The notes under the pieces: model-generated
The model's input: only the letters and a program-made list of their open reading frames with translations
Database searches by the model: none
What the model was told of the DNA's origin: nothing
Made by a program: the position numbers and the translations under genes
Shown: positions 1 through 9,702 of the stretch, piece after piece
Layout of the letters: every line of letters begins with the position of its first letter
Numbering within the stretch: position 1 is the first letter of the stretch
From: Mauremys mutica
Taxonomy: Eukaryota > Chordata > Testudines > Geoemydidae
DNA length: 64,000 bases
Direction of reading: 5' to 3'
Assembly (NCBI RefSeq): GCF_020497125.1
Contig: NC_059074.1
Span: forward strand, 192,195,415-192,259,414

Positions 1-23
1 GACACAATCCAGTAGTTAATGTG
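1..23 (-). pseudogene. MROH-like exon 7, copy A (cut by window edge)
   Basis: These bases are the 5' start of a HEAT-repeat exon encoding HINYWIV and preceded on the minus strand by a CCCACAG acceptor. They match the start of the full exon copies at 3472-3576 and 6702-6806. The remainder lies outside the window, so its coding state cannot be judged. It follows exon copies 5A and 6A in transcription order. Confidence 0.75.
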
Positions 24-739
24 CTGTGGGGAAGGGCTATCTCAGGACCAAAGGGCAGGTGCACGTGCTGTGCAAATGTCACCCGCCTCTCCCCAATCTC
101 CAGGCAGCTGAGACATTGTGCGCAGGGTGGAATATCTGATTCATTCATTGCAGAGCTTTAGAAGGGGGTTGTTGCCCCCAGGGCGATGCTTGTATTCTGC
201 AGGTCACAACCTCTCATTCTCTCTCTAGATTGGAACAGTGTTCGGTGTCGGGGCTGGTACCATCCTCCCTGAACTCCTGATTCCTGAACAGCTCACCAGG
301 GAGGAGACAGACCCCACAGCCCTCCCTTACTCTCAAGTTCTTGGTTGGGTGTATGGAATGAGTGTGAGCACAATCTGCCCCAGGAATCTCAGAGCCCGTC
401 GGAAACAAGGGCTGATTCTCTGGGGTCCTTCTGTTTCTCTAGGAAGGAGCCTGGGACTCTTCTCTGAGGACCATCTTCTGCATCTCACAGGAGGGGTTCA
501 GACTCTCACTCCCCAAGCCAGCCAGGGGCCCTGTGCTTAGTGCGCAACAGAACCAGGCAGAGCTCTGGCTTCAAGTCCCAGCTCCTTCCTCTCCCCTTCA
601 AGGAGGAAGGGCCTGACACTGCATTGCACTGACTGCCCTGACCGAGGACAGGCCACTGGGGACCCAGCTAGGAGGACAGACTGGAAAACGGAGCTAAGAG
701 TTAAGCTAAACTAGCCCCCACCCCTCTCATCGGACTCAC
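24..739. other. MROH intron between exon copies 6A and 7A
   Basis: No coding exon is seen. The stretch is nearly identical to 3577-4060 and 6807-7491, which lie next to the other exon 7 copies, so it is intron carried along in the tandem duplication. Short open frames here end at random stops and are not conserved between the copies. Confidence 0.7.
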
Positions 740-835
740 CTCCAAGATGTAGTGGAGCCTGTCGGTGCTTGGGGACTCTGCCAGCAGGTTCCCTGGCATG
801 GCATCCAGGAGGTCTGGCAAGACCCTATGCAGATC
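740..835 (-). pseudogene. MROH-like exon 6, copy A
   Basis: This 96-nt exon encodes 32 residues starting DLHRVLPDLLDAM and ending LHYILE, a typical maestro HEAT-like segment. It has a TGTGCAG acceptor and a GTGAGT donor and is phase 0 at both ends. Copies B, C and D lie at 2214-2309, 5974-6069 and 7492-7587. Here Pro replaces Leu after DAM. The exon is intact, but its gene unit lacks exons 1-4, so it is called part of a truncated paralogue. Confidence 0.8.
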
Positions 836-1000
836 CTGCACAGGAAGGGAGAGCCATGGGTCAGAGTTAGGGAAAGTGGGGCTACACCTGCCACAGGATG
901 GGAAGAGGCCACTGGTCAGACCCCCAAACACATATCTCGGCCTCTCTCATTCACATCCCACTTCAGGCAATTAGCAAGGATTCATGGCAGGATGACAGCT

Positions 1001-1070
1001 GGCTCTTCAATCCATGACTTTAGCATGATCTACCTGGCTCTTCAATCCATGACTTTAGCATGATCTACCT
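1001..1070 (-). repeat. 35-bp tandem duplication over the exon 5A donor
   Basis: Two adjacent 35-bp units (1001-1035 and 1036-1070) are identical or nearly so. Each carries the GTAGATC splice-donor sequence that ends exon 5A, so the duplication gives a second potential donor inside the intron. The exon 5 copy at 7798 has a single unit. Confidence 0.85.
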
Positions 1071-1177
1071 GGACTTCTTGGGTGGTGTCCTTCTGCGTGC
1101 CCAGGGTGAAGACGGCATGCAGGGCAGCTCGAAGGAGGTGGGTCTCTACCTCTGGCTCAAAGGCAGATGTCATAGTG
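1069..1177 (-). pseudogene. MROH-like exon 5, copy A
   Basis: This 109-nt exon starts in phase 1 after a CCAG acceptor and then encodes 36 residues, including PEVETHLLRAALHAVF and ending TTQEVQ. The donor is GTAGAT. The 5-nt segment around the acceptor is present here and missing in copy D. Upstream on the minus strand the exon is fused within 20 nt to a 5'-UTR-like block, so exons 1-4 have been deleted from this unit. Confidence 0.8.
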
Positions 1178-1189
1178 CTGGCAAGAGAG

Positions 1190-1889
1190 AGGAGCAGGAC
1201 AAAAGAAGTAAGAGATGAAGAGAAATCTCGGAGGGATGGAGGAAAAGGTCAAACAAAAAGAATAAACCCTAATGTCCCCAATGACTGATTCTACGGGACA
1301 AAATCCCAGGTGAGAAACAAAATTCGGCCACCTTAAACTAGTGTTTTCCATGCCTAGAATTCAGCTGGCACCAGATGCAGCAGACTGAGCAGGTTCCAAA
1401 CCTCTCGGAGGCTCTTACCTTCTAAACAGGGACGTCTGTTTTCTAGTAAAATCAGTAAAAGGAAAGGAGAAAACTCAAAAGAGGTTCCTCCTCGCCCTCA
1501 CCTGCGTGAACCCTAATACTCTCTACGTCCTCAAAGAGAGACCTCGAGAAGGAGACTTGCTGAAGCAAAGCCACAGGGCTCTCCGAGCTTCCCCATGCCC
1601 TGCGCCCCGTCCCGCCTGCCTGATGTCAGCATCTCTCTGTGAGGTCATCACCACCCCACCACCTTTGACCAATAGGCTGAGGACCTGCAAAAGGCCTTTG
1701 TGATGTCACCGCCATACCCACTCCTCCCCTGAAGTGCTAATGCCCTGCCGCTGGCCAGACACTTTCAGGGTTTGAGCTCCTCCCTCTGGATCAACCCACT
1801 CAATGACTGTTCACTCTAGGAAGCAAGCCGGCTGGACAGTAAAACATCACAGGCTGCTCCCAATGCTACACTCACTTTTTCCAAAATTA
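1190..1889 (-). promoter_or_regulatory. MROH unit promoter/5'-UTR block, copy A
   Basis: This block is about 90% identical by eye to 11520-12220 and, in part, to 5213-5660. On the minus strand it holds an inverted CCAAT box (near 1670), a CRE-like TGATGTCA (near 1701), and two possible non-coding exon ends: a CAG|GTGAGG donor near 1500 and a 24-nt micro-exon near 1419-1443 bounded by CTAG and GTAAGA. The promoter role is an inference from these motifs and from its position before the exons. Confidence 0.5.
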
Positions 1890-2180
1890 GTAGACTTTAT
1901 GGCCACAAGAGACCTTCAGAGCATCTATTCTAGCCCCCTGCATATCACAGGCTTGCTGTATAGCACAATAGCTACTTTTTGGGCAAACACATTCCACAAA
2001 GGCATCTATTCTTCATTAAATGACATCAAGAGATGGAGAATCCAGCACTTTCCTTGGTAGCTTGTTCCTGTGGTGAATCATCCTGGCTGTTGTATAGTTG
2101 AGCCTTCTTTGTAATATGAATTTGTCTCTTTTCACCTTCCAGCCATTGGATCTTGTTATGCCTTTCTCTGCCTTTCTCTG
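1890..2180 (-). mobile_element. CR1/L3-type LINE fragment, copy A
   Basis: The text resembles the antisense 3' part of sauropsid CR1/L3 elements, with the phrase around CAGCCATTGGATCTTGTT. It ends abruptly after CCTTTCTCTG, which is duplicated here, and joins MROH intron sequence at about 2181. The same junction is present at 5940, so the breakpoint is older than the duplication of these two units. Confidence 0.75.
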
Positions 2181-2213
2181 TAAATTTGCCCCCACCCCTC
2201 TCATTGGGCTCAC

Positions 2214-2309
2214 CTCCAAGATGTAGTGGAGCCTGTCGGCATCTGGGGACTCTGCCAGCAGGTTCCCCAGCATGGCATCCAGGAGGTCTGGCAAGACCCT
2301 ATGCAGATC
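2214..2309 (-). pseudogene. MROH-like exon 6, copy B
   Basis: This 96-nt exon encodes 32 residues beginning DLHRVLPDLLDAML, is phase 0 at both ends, and has a TTTGCAG acceptor and GTGAGC donor. On the minus strand it follows exon 8B (2443-2490) across a recombined intron, and the next sequence downstream is a CR1 fragment and the promoter-like block. It is an intact exon in a rearranged unit. Confidence 0.75.
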
Positions 2310-2442
2310 CTGCAAAGCAAGGGAGAGCCATGGGTCAGAGTTAGGGAAAGTGGGGCTACACCTGCCACAGGATGGGAAGAAGGGTCTCTGGAAAGCACTG
2401 GTGAGACCCCCAAACACAGATCTCTGCCTCTCTCAAATTCAC

Positions 2443-2490
2443 AGCCAGCTGTGCCACATGGTTACCCAGCCTGTTCAATTCTGCTGAGTT
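2443..2490 (-). pseudogene. MROH-like exon 8, copy B
   Basis: This 48-nt exon encodes 16 residues, starting NSAELNRLG and ending VAQLA. That agrees with the maestro HEAT-like segment that follows the exon 7 motif in this family. The acceptor is CATTAG and the donor is GTGAAT; both ends are phase 0. Downstream, its intron is fused to intron 5 sequence, so in transcription order exon 8 is followed by another exon 6. Confidence 0.7.
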
Positions 2491-2519
2491 CTAATGGAAG
2501 GGAGAGGGAGAGGGGACTC

Positions 2520-3043
2520 TGTTGGTGTCCCTAGGCCTAAGTAAACCAAAGTTGTGACTTTGGGCCTGAATATACCAAAGTTCTTCCATGCTGTAAACTT
2601 TAACCAGCCTAAGATGCTAATAAACAGCAAGCAAAATTTGTAACTGTCAGCGTTCTTAGCTTGCAGCTGCAGGACAGTTTGAAACAGCAAAAAAGCGGCG
2701 GGGAGGCGGGGGAGAAGGGGGAGGAAAGTTTGCATGCGTCTGTGCTGTGAAGGCCATAGATAAATATGCGAATGAGAACAGTTCTAACAAGCTACATTAT
2801 AGTGTTAAGTGTAACTGTTGCCAGGGGGGAGGGAAAAAGGGGGAAAAACAAGGGGGGTATAAATGCTGGGACCCCGCCTGCATACAGGTGTGCAGGATTT
2901 GAGAATGCTTTTTCTCCCTGGCACCTTTTTTGAGCTCAAATAAACTTGGTTTGCTTCTCCACCCTGGTGTGTTAATTAGTGCGACGCACACTGGGCAACG
3001 AACCCCGCTGTTGCTCCTCCTCGGGCCCTTTGAGCTGGCAACA
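2520..3043 (+). mobile_element. Solo ERV LTR, copy 1
   Basis: The element begins TGTTGG and ends GCAACA. It has a TATAAA box at 2858-2863 and an AATAAA poly(A) signal at 2939-2944, in LTR order on the plus strand. A 4-bp duplication ACTC flanks it (2516-2519 and 3044-3047). The paralogous MROH unit at 6274-6277 keeps the unfilled site with a single ACTC. No internal retroviral genes are present. Confidence 0.9.
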
Positions 3044-3047
3044 ACTC

Positions 3048-3471
3048 CATCAGCATTTTCCTGTCAGCTCCCAGTCCCCCCTGGGCCAGGACTCTCTTTT
3101 TCCCCTCAGCCGCTCTGCGGGGGATGCTAGAGGATACAAGCTAGAGCTAGAGCCTTAATTTCCTCTGCCCCCAAGGGAGCCTGGAGAACAGGGATGTGGG
3201 CAGGGCCCTCATTGAGGACTTGCTTCCCCAGCTGTTTCAGAATGACAGGAAGGCATGAACCTGGAGCATGGTCCCCTTAAAAGCCCAGTCACCACTTAAC
3301 CAGGATAAGAAGAACTTAACTCAAGCCATGCTCATTTCCAGCTCTGCCTCTGCCTCCCCAAGAGGAATACTCCTAACCCACATCCCCTGCAGCAGCAGAT
3401 CCTACAGCCAGTTGGAGACAGGCAGCCCGCCTACGCCTGGACTCAGGAAGCTGGGGTCACAAGTCACTTAC
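3048..3471. other. MROH intron between exons 7B and 8B
   Basis: No exon is seen. It is a close copy of 6278-6701, which lies between exons 7C and 8C. Confidence 0.7.
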
Positions 3472-3576
3472 GTCTAATTCAGGGAGGCTGATGGTGAATC
3501 TGAGCAGGGCTGTGCTGATCCTAATGGCCTTGGCTCTCTCCTGCGACACCCTGGACACAATCCAGTAGTTAATGTG
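3472..3576 (-). pseudogene. MROH-like exon 7, copy B
   Basis: This 105-nt exon encodes 35 residues, HINYWIVSRVSQERAKAI and on to ISLPELD, the hallmark segment of vertebrate maestro HEAT-like proteins. It has a CCCACAG acceptor and an intact GTAAGT donor and is phase 0 at both ends. It differs from copy C by LD for FD at its end and by keeping the donor. It belongs to a unit without exons 1-5. Confidence 0.8.
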
Positions 3577-4084
3577 CTGTGGGGAAAGGAGACAGCTCAG
3601 GACCAATGGGCAGGTGCACGTGTTGTGCAAATGTCACCCGCCTCTCCCCAATCTCCAGTGGGCTGAGACATTGTGCGCAGGGTGGAATACCTGATTCATT
3701 TATTGCAGAGCTTTAGAAGGGGGTTGTTGCTCCCAGGGCGATGCTTGTTTTCTGCAGATCACAACCTCTCATTCTCTCTCTAGATTGGAACAGTGTTCGG
3801 TGTCGGGGCTGGTACCATCCTCCCTGAACTCCTGATTCCTGAACAGCTCACCAGGGAGGAGACAGACCCCTCACCCCTCCCTTGCTCTCAAGGTGTATGG
3901 AACGGGTGTATGGAATGAGTGTGAGCACAATCCGCCCCAGGAATCTCAGGGCCCATTGGAGAGAAGGGCTTATTCTCTGGGGTCCTTCTGTTTCTCTAGG
4001 AAGGAGCCTGGGACTCTTCTCTGAGGACCATCTTCTGCATCTCACAGGAGGGCCTCTTATGCTGGCCACACCCCTCTGCAGTCA
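3577..4084. other. MROH intron 5' of exon 7B
   Basis: This is a duplicate of intron sequence at 24-520 and 6807-7290. It breaks off near 4060-4085, where an LTR-like element begins. No exon is seen. Confidence 0.65.
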
Positions 4085-5212
4085 GTGAACTGTGTTGCTT
4101 GGTTCAGTTGCTTGGGTTACAAGTTCCTACCTTTTCTATCACCGACTGAATAAAAAGAAAACAAAACTTTTCATTTGCAAATGTGTAGCTGGTTGTTCGC
4201 TGACAGAGAACCAGAAAATCTGGTTTTGTAACATGTCTCTGGCAAACTGCTAATGCTCTCTCAGTGGGGCACCTTCCTAACAAGCCTTGTTAGAAAACCC
4301 TAATACCTCTTCCCAAGCTCTTTTTCCAAACAGCCAAAAAGGACAAACTTCTCTGCTTTGGTTTCTAAAAAGAAATCTCCCCCTGCTAGCCTGCTTTCCT
4401 GCTGTAGAAGGAGAAACAGCTCTTAATAGCTCTTAACACATCCCACCACTGCCTATCATGTCATAGGTTTATTCCCCACTTTGAACTTTAGCGTTCACAA
4501 CATGGGGACCTGCATGGACTCCTCTAAACTAAAATCCTAGTTTAGACCTGGTAAAGCTGCCACCAACTAGAAATTCCAGTGTCTAGTACTCTCCCCTTTC
4601 CCCCAAAACTTTCCCTGGGAACACAGATCCAAACTCCTTGAATCTCAACACAAAAGGAAATAAACCATTCCCCCCACCTTCTTTCCCTCTCCCCTTCCCC
4701 AGAAAATACAACCAAGGGAAAAAATTAATCCGATTCTAAATAACAAAGGATTTTATTAAAAGAAAGAAAGAAAGTACACTATCTCTGTAACACCAGGATG
4801 GAAAAAATATACAGGGTCTAGCTTATAAACCTGGAGAGGCTTTCCCCCCGCCCCTCCTTTCTCAGAATAATCAAAGTAACAGCAAACAGAAATAAAGATA
4901 TTTCTCCAGCAACACACAATTGCAAATGCAGAAATTAAATATAAGACTAATCTGCCTTTCTAATACTCACTATACTGGATAGTAGGAAATACTTCAGGAA
5001 AACTTGGAGAAATTGGAGATATGTCTGGCCTCTCTTAGATCCAAAAGAGAACAAAGAACCAAACAAAGAACACAGACAAAGACTTCCCTCCACAGAGATT
5101 TGAAATTATCTTGTCCCTTGATTGGTCCTCTGGTCACGTGTTCATCAGGTTACTGCTTGTTAACCCTTTACAGGTAAAAGAGACCTTAACCCTTAACTAT
5201 CTATTTATGACT
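4085..5212 (-). mobile_element. LTR-like retroelement unit, about 1.1 kb
   Basis: Read on the minus strand it starts near TCATAAATAGATAG with a CTGTAAAGGGTTAACAAG motif typical of a turtle LTR family. A second copy lies at 61075-63063. It splits MROH intron sequence (ending near 4085) from a promoter/5'-UTR block (starting at 5213). The exact ends and a target duplication were not resolved. No protein domain is seen. Confidence 0.6.
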
Positions 5213-5659
5213 CTAGTAAAATCAGTAAAAGGAAAGGAGAAAACTCAAAAGAGGTTCCTCCTCGCCCTCACCTGTGTGAACCCTAATACTCTCTACGTCC
5301 TCAAAGAGAGACCTCGAGAAGGAGACTTGCTGAAGCAAAGCCACAGGGCTCTCCGAGCTTTCCCTAGCCCTGCACCCTGTCCCGCCTGCCTGATGTCAGC
5401 ATCTCTCTGTGAGGTCATCACCACCCCACCACCTTTGACCAATAGGCTGAGGACCTGCAAAAGGCCTTTGTGATGTCACTGCCATACCCACTCCTCCCCT
5501 GAAGTGCTAATGCCCTGCCGCTGGCCAGACACTTTCAGGGTTTGAGCTCCTCCCTCTGGATCAACCCACTCAATGACTGTTCACTCTAGGAAGCAAGCCG
5601 GCTGGACAGTAAAACATCACAGGCTGCTCCCAATGCTACACTCACTTTTTCCAAAATTA
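5213..5659 (-). promoter_or_regulatory. MROH unit promoter/5'-UTR block, copy C
   Basis: This is a near copy of 1445-1889, with the inverted CCAAT box (near 5440) and CRE-like TGATGTCA (near 5471). The donor after the non-coding exon reads GTGAGG near 5270. The distal part, including most of the 24-nt micro-exon, was lost at the LTR boundary. Confidence 0.45.
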
Positions 5660-5940
5660 GTAGACTTGATGGCCACAAGAGACCTTCAGAGCATCTATTC
5701 TAGCCCCCTGCATATCACAGGCTTCATGTATAGCACAATAGCTACTTTTGGGGCAAACACATTCCACAAAGGCATCTAGTCTTCATTAAATGACATCAAG
5801 AGATGGAGAATCCACCACTTTCCTTGGTAGCTTGTTCCTGTGGTGAATCATCCTGGCTTTTGAATAGTTGTGCCTTCTTTGTAATATGAATTTGTCTCTT
5901 TTCACCTTCCAGCCATTGGATCTTGTTATGCCTTTCTCTG
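5660..5940 (-). mobile_element. CR1/L3-type LINE fragment, copy C
   Basis: This duplicate of the fragment at 1890-2180 ends at the same fusion point to MROH intron. Confidence 0.75.
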
Positions 5941-5973
5941 TAAATTTGCCCCCACCCCTCTCATCGGGCTCAC

Positions 5974-6069
5974 CTCCAAGATGTAGTGGAGCCTGTCGGT
6001 GCCTGGGGACTCTGCCAGAAGATTCCCCAGCATGGCATCCAGGAGGTCTGGCAAGACCCTATGCAGATC
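5974..6069 (-). pseudogene. MROH-like exon 6, copy C
   Basis: This 96-nt, phase 0/0 exon has intact splice sites (TTTGCAG, GTGAGC) and encodes DLHRVLPDLLDAML through LHYILE. It lies downstream of exon 8C on the minus strand. Confidence 0.75.
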
Positions 6070-6200
6070 CTGCAAAGCAAGGGAGAGCCATGGGTCAGAG
6101 TTAGGGAAAGTGGGGCTACACCTGCCACAGGATGGGAAGAGGGGTCTCTGGGAAGCACTGGTGAGACCCCCAAACACAGATCTCGGCCTCTCTCATTCAC

Positions 6201-6248
6201 AGCCAGCTGTGCCACATGCTGACCCAGCCTGGGCAATTCTGCTGAGTT
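6201..6248 (-). pseudogene. MROH-like exon 8, copy C
   Basis: This 48-nt exon encodes NSAELPRLGQHVAQLA, with a CATTAG acceptor and GTGAAT donor, phase 0/0. In the family this segment leads into a longer HEAT region, but here the sequence passes into intron 5-type DNA and then exon 6C. Confidence 0.75.
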
Positions 6249-6701
6249 CTAATGGGAGGGAGAGGGAGAGGGGACTCCATCAGCATTTTCCTGTCAGCTC
6301 CCGGTCCCCACTGGGCCAGGACTCTCTTTTTCCCCTCAGCCACTCCGCGGGGGATGCTAGAGGATACAAGCTAGAGCTAGAGCCTTAATTTCCTCTGCCC
6401 CCAAGGGAGCCTGGAGAACAGGGATGTGGGCAGGGCCCTCATTGAGGACTTGCTTCCCCAGCTGTTTCAGGATGACAGAAAGGCATGAACCTGGAGCATG
6501 GTCCCCTTAAAAGCCTAGTCACCACTTAACCAGGACAAGAAGAACTTGACTCAAGCCAAGCTCATTCCCTGCTCTGCCTCTGCCTCCCCAAGAGGAACAC
6601 TCCTAACCCACAGCCCCTGCAGCAGCAGATCCTACAGCCAGTTGGAGACAGGCAGCCCGCCTACGCCTGGACTCAGGAAGCTGGGGTCACAAGTCACTTA
6701 T

Positions 6702-6806
6702 GTCAAATTCAGGGAGGCTGATGGTGAATCTGAGCAGGGCTGTGCTGATCCTAATGGCCTTGGCTCTCTCCTGCGACACCCTGGACACAATCCAGTAGTT
6801 AATGTG
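6702..6806 (-). pseudogene. MROH-like exon 7, copy C, with mutated donor
   Basis: This 105-nt, phase 0/0 exon encodes HINYWIVSRVSQ through ISLPEFD. The acceptor CCCACAG is intact. The donor reads GAC|ATAAGT, where copy B has GAC|GTAAGT, so the invariant GT is lost at 6700-6701. Confidence 0.85.
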
Positions 6807-7491
6807 CTGTGGGGAAAGGAGACAGCTCAGGACCAATGGGCAGGTGCACGTGTTGTGCAAATGTCACCCGCCTCTCCCCAATCTCCAGGGGGCTGAGACA
6901 TTGTGCGCAGGGTGGAATATCTGATTCATTCATTGCAGAGCTTTAGAAGGGGGTTGTTGCCCCCAGGGCGATGCTTGTATTCTGCAGGTCACAACCTCTC
7001 ATTCTCTCTCTAGATTGGAACAGTGTTCGGTGTCGGGGCTGGTACCATCCTCTCTGAACTCCTGATTCCTGAACAGCTCACCAGGGAGGAGACAGACCTC
7101 TCACCCCTCCCTTGCTCTCAAGTCCTTGCTTGGGTGTATGGAATGAGTGTGAGCACAATCCCCCCAGGAATCTCAGGGCCCGTCGGAAAGAAGGGCTTAT
7201 TCTCTGGGGTCCTTCTGTTTCTCTAGGAAGGAGCCAGGGACTCTTCTCTGAGGACCATCTTCTGCATCTCACAGGAGGGGTTCAGACTCTCACTCCCCAA
7301 GCCAGCCAGGGGCCCTGTGGTTAGTGCGCAACAGAACCAGGCAGAGCTCTGGCTTCAAGTCCCAGCTCCTTCCTCTCTCCTTCAAGGAGGAAGGGCCTGA
7401 CACTGCATTGCACTGACTGCCCTGACCAAGGACAGGCCACTGGAGCTAAGAGTTAAGCTAAAATTGCCCCTACCCGTCTCATCAGGCTCAC
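6807..7491. other. MROH intron 6 of the lead copy
   Basis: This is intron sequence shared with 24-739 and 3577-4060. No exon is seen. Confidence 0.7.
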
Positions 7492-7587
7492 CTCCAAGAT
7501 GTAGTGGAGCCTGTCGGTGCCTAGGGACTCTGCCAGCAGGTTCCCCAGCATGGCATCCAGGAGGTCTGGCAAGACCCTATGTTGATC
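7492..7587 (-). pseudogene. MROH-like exon 6, copy D
   Basis: This 96-nt, phase 0/0 exon begins DQHRVLPDLLDAML and ends LHYILE, with splice sites TGTGCAG and GTGAGC. It is the exon 6 belonging to the copy that has exons 1-4. Confidence 0.8.
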
Positions 7588-7797
7588 CTGCACAGGAAGG
7601 GAGAGCCATGGGTCAGAGTTAGGGAAAGTGGGGCTACACCTGCCACAGGATGGGAAGAGGGGTCTCTGGGAAGCACTGGTGAGACCCCCAATCACATATC
7701 TCGGCCTCTCTCATTCACATCCCACTGCAGGCAATTAGCAAGGATTCATGGCAGGATGACAGCTGGCTCTTCAATCCATGTCTTTAGCATGATTTAC

Positions 7798-7899
7798 CTG
7801 GACTTCTTGGGTGGTGTCCTTCTGCGTGCTCAGGGTGAAGACGGCATGCAGGGCAGCTCGAAGGTGGGTCTCTACCTCTGGCTCAAAGGGAGGTGTCAT
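7798..7899 (-). pseudogene. MROH-like exon 5, copy D, acceptor deleted
   Basis: The frame reads PPFEPEVETHLRAALHAVF and on to TTQEVQ, followed by a GTAAAT donor. Compared with copy A, the five bases that hold the acceptor AG are gone, and one Leu codon is missing after THL. No near AG replaces the acceptor in a suitable context. Confidence 0.75.
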
Positions 7900-8314
7900 G
7901 GCAAAAGGCACAGTACAGGACTGTGCAGTGTGGGAGTGGGACTGGCACCAACACGGCTGCGAAACTGCAGGGAACTAGGCAGAGGCTGGAGAGAATGGAA
8001 ACTGAGGCACCGAGCCCGGGAATGACAAGGCCAAGCTTTCCCAGACAGACAGTGGCAGGGCAGGAATAGTGCCTGTTCCCTGGACTCTGCTGCCCCTCCT
8101 GTAGCTGATCCTGAGAGTGAGCCTCTCCCAAAAGCCATTGCTATGTTACTGGAGTGAAAAGAACTGCCCAGCCAGGAGAGAGTGAACCTTCCCACCACCT
8201 CTGCCACGGGAGCCACCCTTGGGAGGTGACCTGGGAGCGGGAGGGGCAGTGACTCCCAGCCCTTGGCCTGAGCAGCACCGGGGTTAAGGGAACCGGGTGG
8301 GAGGGTCTCGGTAC

Positions 8315-8393
8315 CTGCGGTTGCTCACGGCAATCAGGGAGTTAGCGAGACGCCGCTGCGTGGAGAGTTATCAGGCAGCTCCTCAATGAGCTC
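8315..8393 (-). pseudogene. MROH-like exon 4 with one-base frameshift
   Basis: The 79-nt segment follows a CTCAGAG acceptor. Its first half reads ELIEELPDNSP; its second half reads RRLANSLIAVSN in a different frame. A lost base near 8350 explains both, and the expected 80 nt (26 codons plus 2) fits exon 5, which begins in phase 1 in copy A. The donor is GTACCG. Confidence 0.75.
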
Positions 8394-8710
8394 CTCTGAG
8401 CCCCAAAGGAGACAAAGGAGCGTTTGAGATTCGGGCTTCACTGACACTTCCCAGTGAGGAAATTACACAGCCAGCACCCCACACAGCCAGCAGGATCCCC
8501 CCACCTGCCTCCCGCTCCTCCGATTCCTGCCCACTAGTGACCAATCTCAGAATTTCTCCCGTCTCTTCTCCCCAATGTTCAGCCCCAGCAATGCCTGCCC
8601 TCAGCTGCCCCTCCAGCACCAGCCATCCCCCATCCATTGGCCCGGGGAGACCCCTGCCCCTCCCAGGTCTCTGTCCTCCCTCCAGCTGCTGGGCGCCGTG
8701 TCTCGCTCAC

Positions 8711-8833
8711 CACAATCCTCTCCATCACAGCCACCTTGCAGCAGTGCAACTCCAACGTCTCCTGCCCTCTCTGCTGTGCAGCGAGACACGCGGGGTGGAT
8801 GGTGTGCAGGAACATGAGCTGCTGGGCCTCATC
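8711..8833 (-). pseudogene. MROH-like exon 3
   Basis: This exon is 123 nt, 41 codons, phase 0/0, with a GTGCAG acceptor and GTGAGC donor. It encodes DEAQQLMFLHTIHPAC and on to VAVMERIV, with the family pattern of a helical repeat after a short linker. The exon itself is intact. Confidence 0.75.
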
Positions 8834-9193
8834 CTGCACCCACCAGGAGTGGGGTTAGGGAAGAGAGAGCCAGTTAGCCAGGGACCTCTCTGCCCCACCC
8901 AAACCAGCTGCAGGACTCAGGCCTGAATGGGGGATAGTGGGGACCCGCCCATTTTCCAAATCACCCACAACTCCTACACAAGCAGGGTCAGGAACTGGGA
9001 CAGTGCCTGTGGAGGGAGGAGACCCTGGCTGGTGTATGACAAATACCCCCATCTTGGGGATCCCAGATCATGGTGGAGAAAGGTCCCCATTAGGTCTGGT
9101 GGATCATCAGAGACAAGATCCTCTGCAGGGGGTCAGGGTGCTGGGAAGGGGCAGGATAATCTCGGTTCCAGCACAGCTGGGGAATGTTTGTAC

Positions 9194-9297
9194 CTTTTCT
9201 CGGCCCTGGAGTTGCTCTAGAATGTTTTTGAGAGCAGCCTCCTCTGTGGCCATATCCATCCATTTCTCCTCCTCGTCCTCCGAGTCCCTGGGGGTCC
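9194..9297 (-). pseudogene. MROH-like exon 2
   Basis: This exon is 104 nt, enters in phase 1 and leaves in phase 0. It encodes GTPRDSEDEEEKWMDMATEE through LEQLQGREK, an acidic stretch followed by an amphipathic helix. The acceptor is GGTGCAG and the donor GTACAA. Confidence 0.75.
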
Positions 9298-9702
9298 CTG
9301 CACCAGGGAGAGAAGGGGACAGGGTGACGCCTGCTGCCACTCGGGGGAAGGACAGGGGCATGGTGGGGCACTGTTCCCCCTTCCCACCTCCAGGACCCAC
9401 GGCAGATTGGGACCCACACTCCCCCCTCTCAGTGATGCCTTCAGCCCCCAACTCCTTCAGGAGCCCATAGCAAAGAGGCCCCCACACACTGTCCTGGACT
9501 CCCTAGGAGGTGTCTTCCCCTCCCCCCACCCAACTGGAGCATCAAGGACCAAAGTGGCAGCATCTACTGTCAGTGGGGTTCACGTGGCTCAGGCCAGACA
9601 CCTGGGCTGGGGACCCACCTCCATAGCACTGGTCAAGTGCCTGGGCCCAGGGTGTTCACAGCCCCCTCCTCACCCCTCCCTGAGCCCAGCCTGGCCCCTC
9701 AC

